Positions 5,881-6,661 of a stretch of 6,661 nucleotides of DNA are shown piece after piece. The notes below the pieces were generated by a model. That model worked only from the letters and a program-made list of their open reading frames with translations, did not search any database and was not told where the DNA came from. Both the position numbers and the translations under genes were made by a program. This DNA is from Syntrophomonas sp. (GTDB lineage: Bacteria > Bacillota > Syntrophomonadia > Syntrophomonadales > Syntrophomonadaceae): contig JAQVXF010000066.1 of assembly GCA_028709355.1 (NCBI GenBank), forward strand, positions 1 to 6,661, given 5' to 3'. Every line of letters begins with the position of its first letter. The first letter of the stretch is position 1.

Positions 5881-5925
5881 AACTGCACAGGGTCCAATTA
5901 TCGCTTTGCCCGCCGCTGCAGACTG

Positions 5926-6267
5926 CTAATCCACCAGTTCGATGATGGCCATGGGGGCTCCGTCGCCCTTGCGCACCCCGGTTTTGATTATCCTGGTATA
6001 CCCTCCATTGCGTTCCTTGTAGCGCTCGGAATAGGTGGAAAACAGTTTATAAACCACCGCGTCACTTAACAGGTAGGAATTAGCCTGGCGACGGGAGTGA
6101 AGATCACCTTTCTTGGCGAGTGTTATCATCTTGTCTGCCAGACTGCTGATCTCTTTGGCTCTGGTTTCAGTGGTCGTTATCTTCTCGTGTTCCAGCAGCG
6201 ATGTAACCGAATTTCTTAACAGCGCCCGCCGGTGATCGCTCCGAAAACCTAACTTGCGGTAACCCAA
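5926..6267 (-). CDS. rplQ: 50S ribosomal protein L17
   Basis: A 113-residue protein of standard length. It begins with an uncommon TTG start (6267-6265), supported by AAAGGAGGGC six bases upstream and by the expected N-terminus MGYRKLGFRSDHRRALLRN. The LLEHEKITTTETRAKE segment and the C-terminal RKGDGAPMAIIELVD are typical of bacterial L17, which sits near the peptide exit region of the large subunit. It follows rpoA by 17 bases, the conserved end of the spc/alpha ribosomal gene cluster, and is followed by a terminator. Confidence 0.98.
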   Translation of the reverse strand: MGYRKLGFRSDHRRALLRNSVTSLLEHEKITTTETRAKEISSLADKMITLAKKGDLHSRRQANSYLLSDAVVYKLFSTYSERYKERNGGYTRIIKTGVRKGDGAPMAIIELVD

Positions 6268-6284
6268 TTGTAAGCCCTCCTTTC

Positions 6285-6661
6285 TTACTCCTCGGTTTTC
6301 TTAAAGCTCAGGTCAAGCTCTTTAAGCTTCTTCTCTATCTCTTCCAGTGACTTCTGGCCCAGGTTGCGGATCTTACTCATTTCCTCGCGGTTTTTCTCGA
6401 TCAGGTCACCGACCGTATTGATGCTGGCCCGCTTTAAACCATTAGACGCCCGCACTGAGAGCTCCAGCTCTTCTATGGACATTTCCAGGATCTTGTCCTT
6501 CTTCTCCTCTTCCTTCTCCACCAGGATTTCTACTTCCGAATAAGTATCGTCTATCTCGGTGAAAAGCTTCAGGTATTCGATCAGGATCTGGGAGGACAGA
6601 CTCAGGGCCTCTTCGGGACGGATGCTGCCGTTGGTCCATAGCTCCAGAATGAGCTTGTCAT
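6285..6661 (-). CDS. rpoA: RNA polymerase alpha subunit, C-terminal 124 residues
   Basis: The 5' part lies beyond the right edge; the first full codon here is at 6659. The frame is open upstream of the internal GTG near 6521, so the gene is truncated only by the window. The visible part starts with the end of the N-terminal assembly domain (LELWTNGSIRPEEALSLSS). An acidic and lysine-rich linker follows, then the C-terminal domain (MSIEELELSVRASNGLKRA through IRNLGQKSLEEIEKKL). That domain binds UP-element DNA and activators in the cytosolic holoenzyme. Compared with B. subtilis SVRSYNCLKRA, the Tyr at position 263 is Ser here, while Lys267 is kept. It is followed at 17 bases by rplQ. Confidence 0.97.
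   Translation of the reverse strand, partial: DKLILELWTNGSIRPEEALSLSSQILIEYLKLFTEIDDTYSEVEILVEKEEEKKDKILEMSIEELELSVRASNGLKRASINTVGDLIEKNREEMSKIRNLGQKSLEEIEKKLKELDLSFKKTEE

Noticed and set aside
1..6661. CRISPR array, insertion sequence, tRNA or rRNA gene
   Set aside because: I saw no regularly spaced direct repeats, transposase-like protein, terminal inverted repeats, tRNA cloverleaf or rRNA segment on either strand.

Overview
This window looks like a piece of an anaerobic, moderately GC-rich Firmicute of the Clostridia/Peptococcaceae-Syntrophomonadales kind. The reasons are the rpoA-rplQ-truA-rplM-rpsI order, strong AGGAGG-type ribosome binding sites, GTG and TTG starts, Rho-independent terminators, an AmmeMemoRadiSam cluster, and a gene that appears to use selenocysteine. 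This is inferred from gene content and was not checked by a database search. Every convincing gene is on the minus strand, so transcription runs from the right end to the left end.

Right part (6661 to 3965): the end of the ribosomal-protein region. It holds the 3' part of rpoA (RNA polymerase alpha, cut by the window edge), rplQ (L17), a strong terminator, a 193-base gap with strong secondary structure, truA (tRNA pseudouridine synthase), a consensus-like promoter, then rplM (L13) and rpsI (S9) as a tight pair closed by a second strong terminator. The ECF transporter genes that often lie between rplQ and truA in Firmicutes are absent.

Middle (3964 to 3513): about 450 bases without a convincing protein gene. 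It contains the rpsI terminator and a GC-rich block (about 3627-3786) with a 13-bp long-range stem and several local hairpins. This is a candidate structured RNA that I cannot identify.

Left part (3512 to 1): a probable operon. It starts with a MEMO-AMMECR1 fusion protein and its radical SAM partner (AmmeMemoRadiSam system). Next is a small ArsC/Spx-family thioredoxin-fold protein whose reading frame is interrupted by one in-frame TGA, exactly where Spx has the first Cys of its CXXC motif. A hairpin follows the TGA at SECIS-like distance. I read this as a selenoprotein with a UXXC redox motif (Sec18-Arg-Thr-Cys21), and it is the most notable content of the window. Last is the N-terminal 175 residues of an Fpg/Nei-family DNA glycosylase-like protein that lacks the usual catalytic N-terminal proline.

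The right half is housekeeping transcription and translation. The left half joins a radical SAM system of unknown chemistry, a probable selenium-dependent redox protein and a DNA-repair-family protein, which may suggest a redox or stress theme; that link rests only on gene adjacency.
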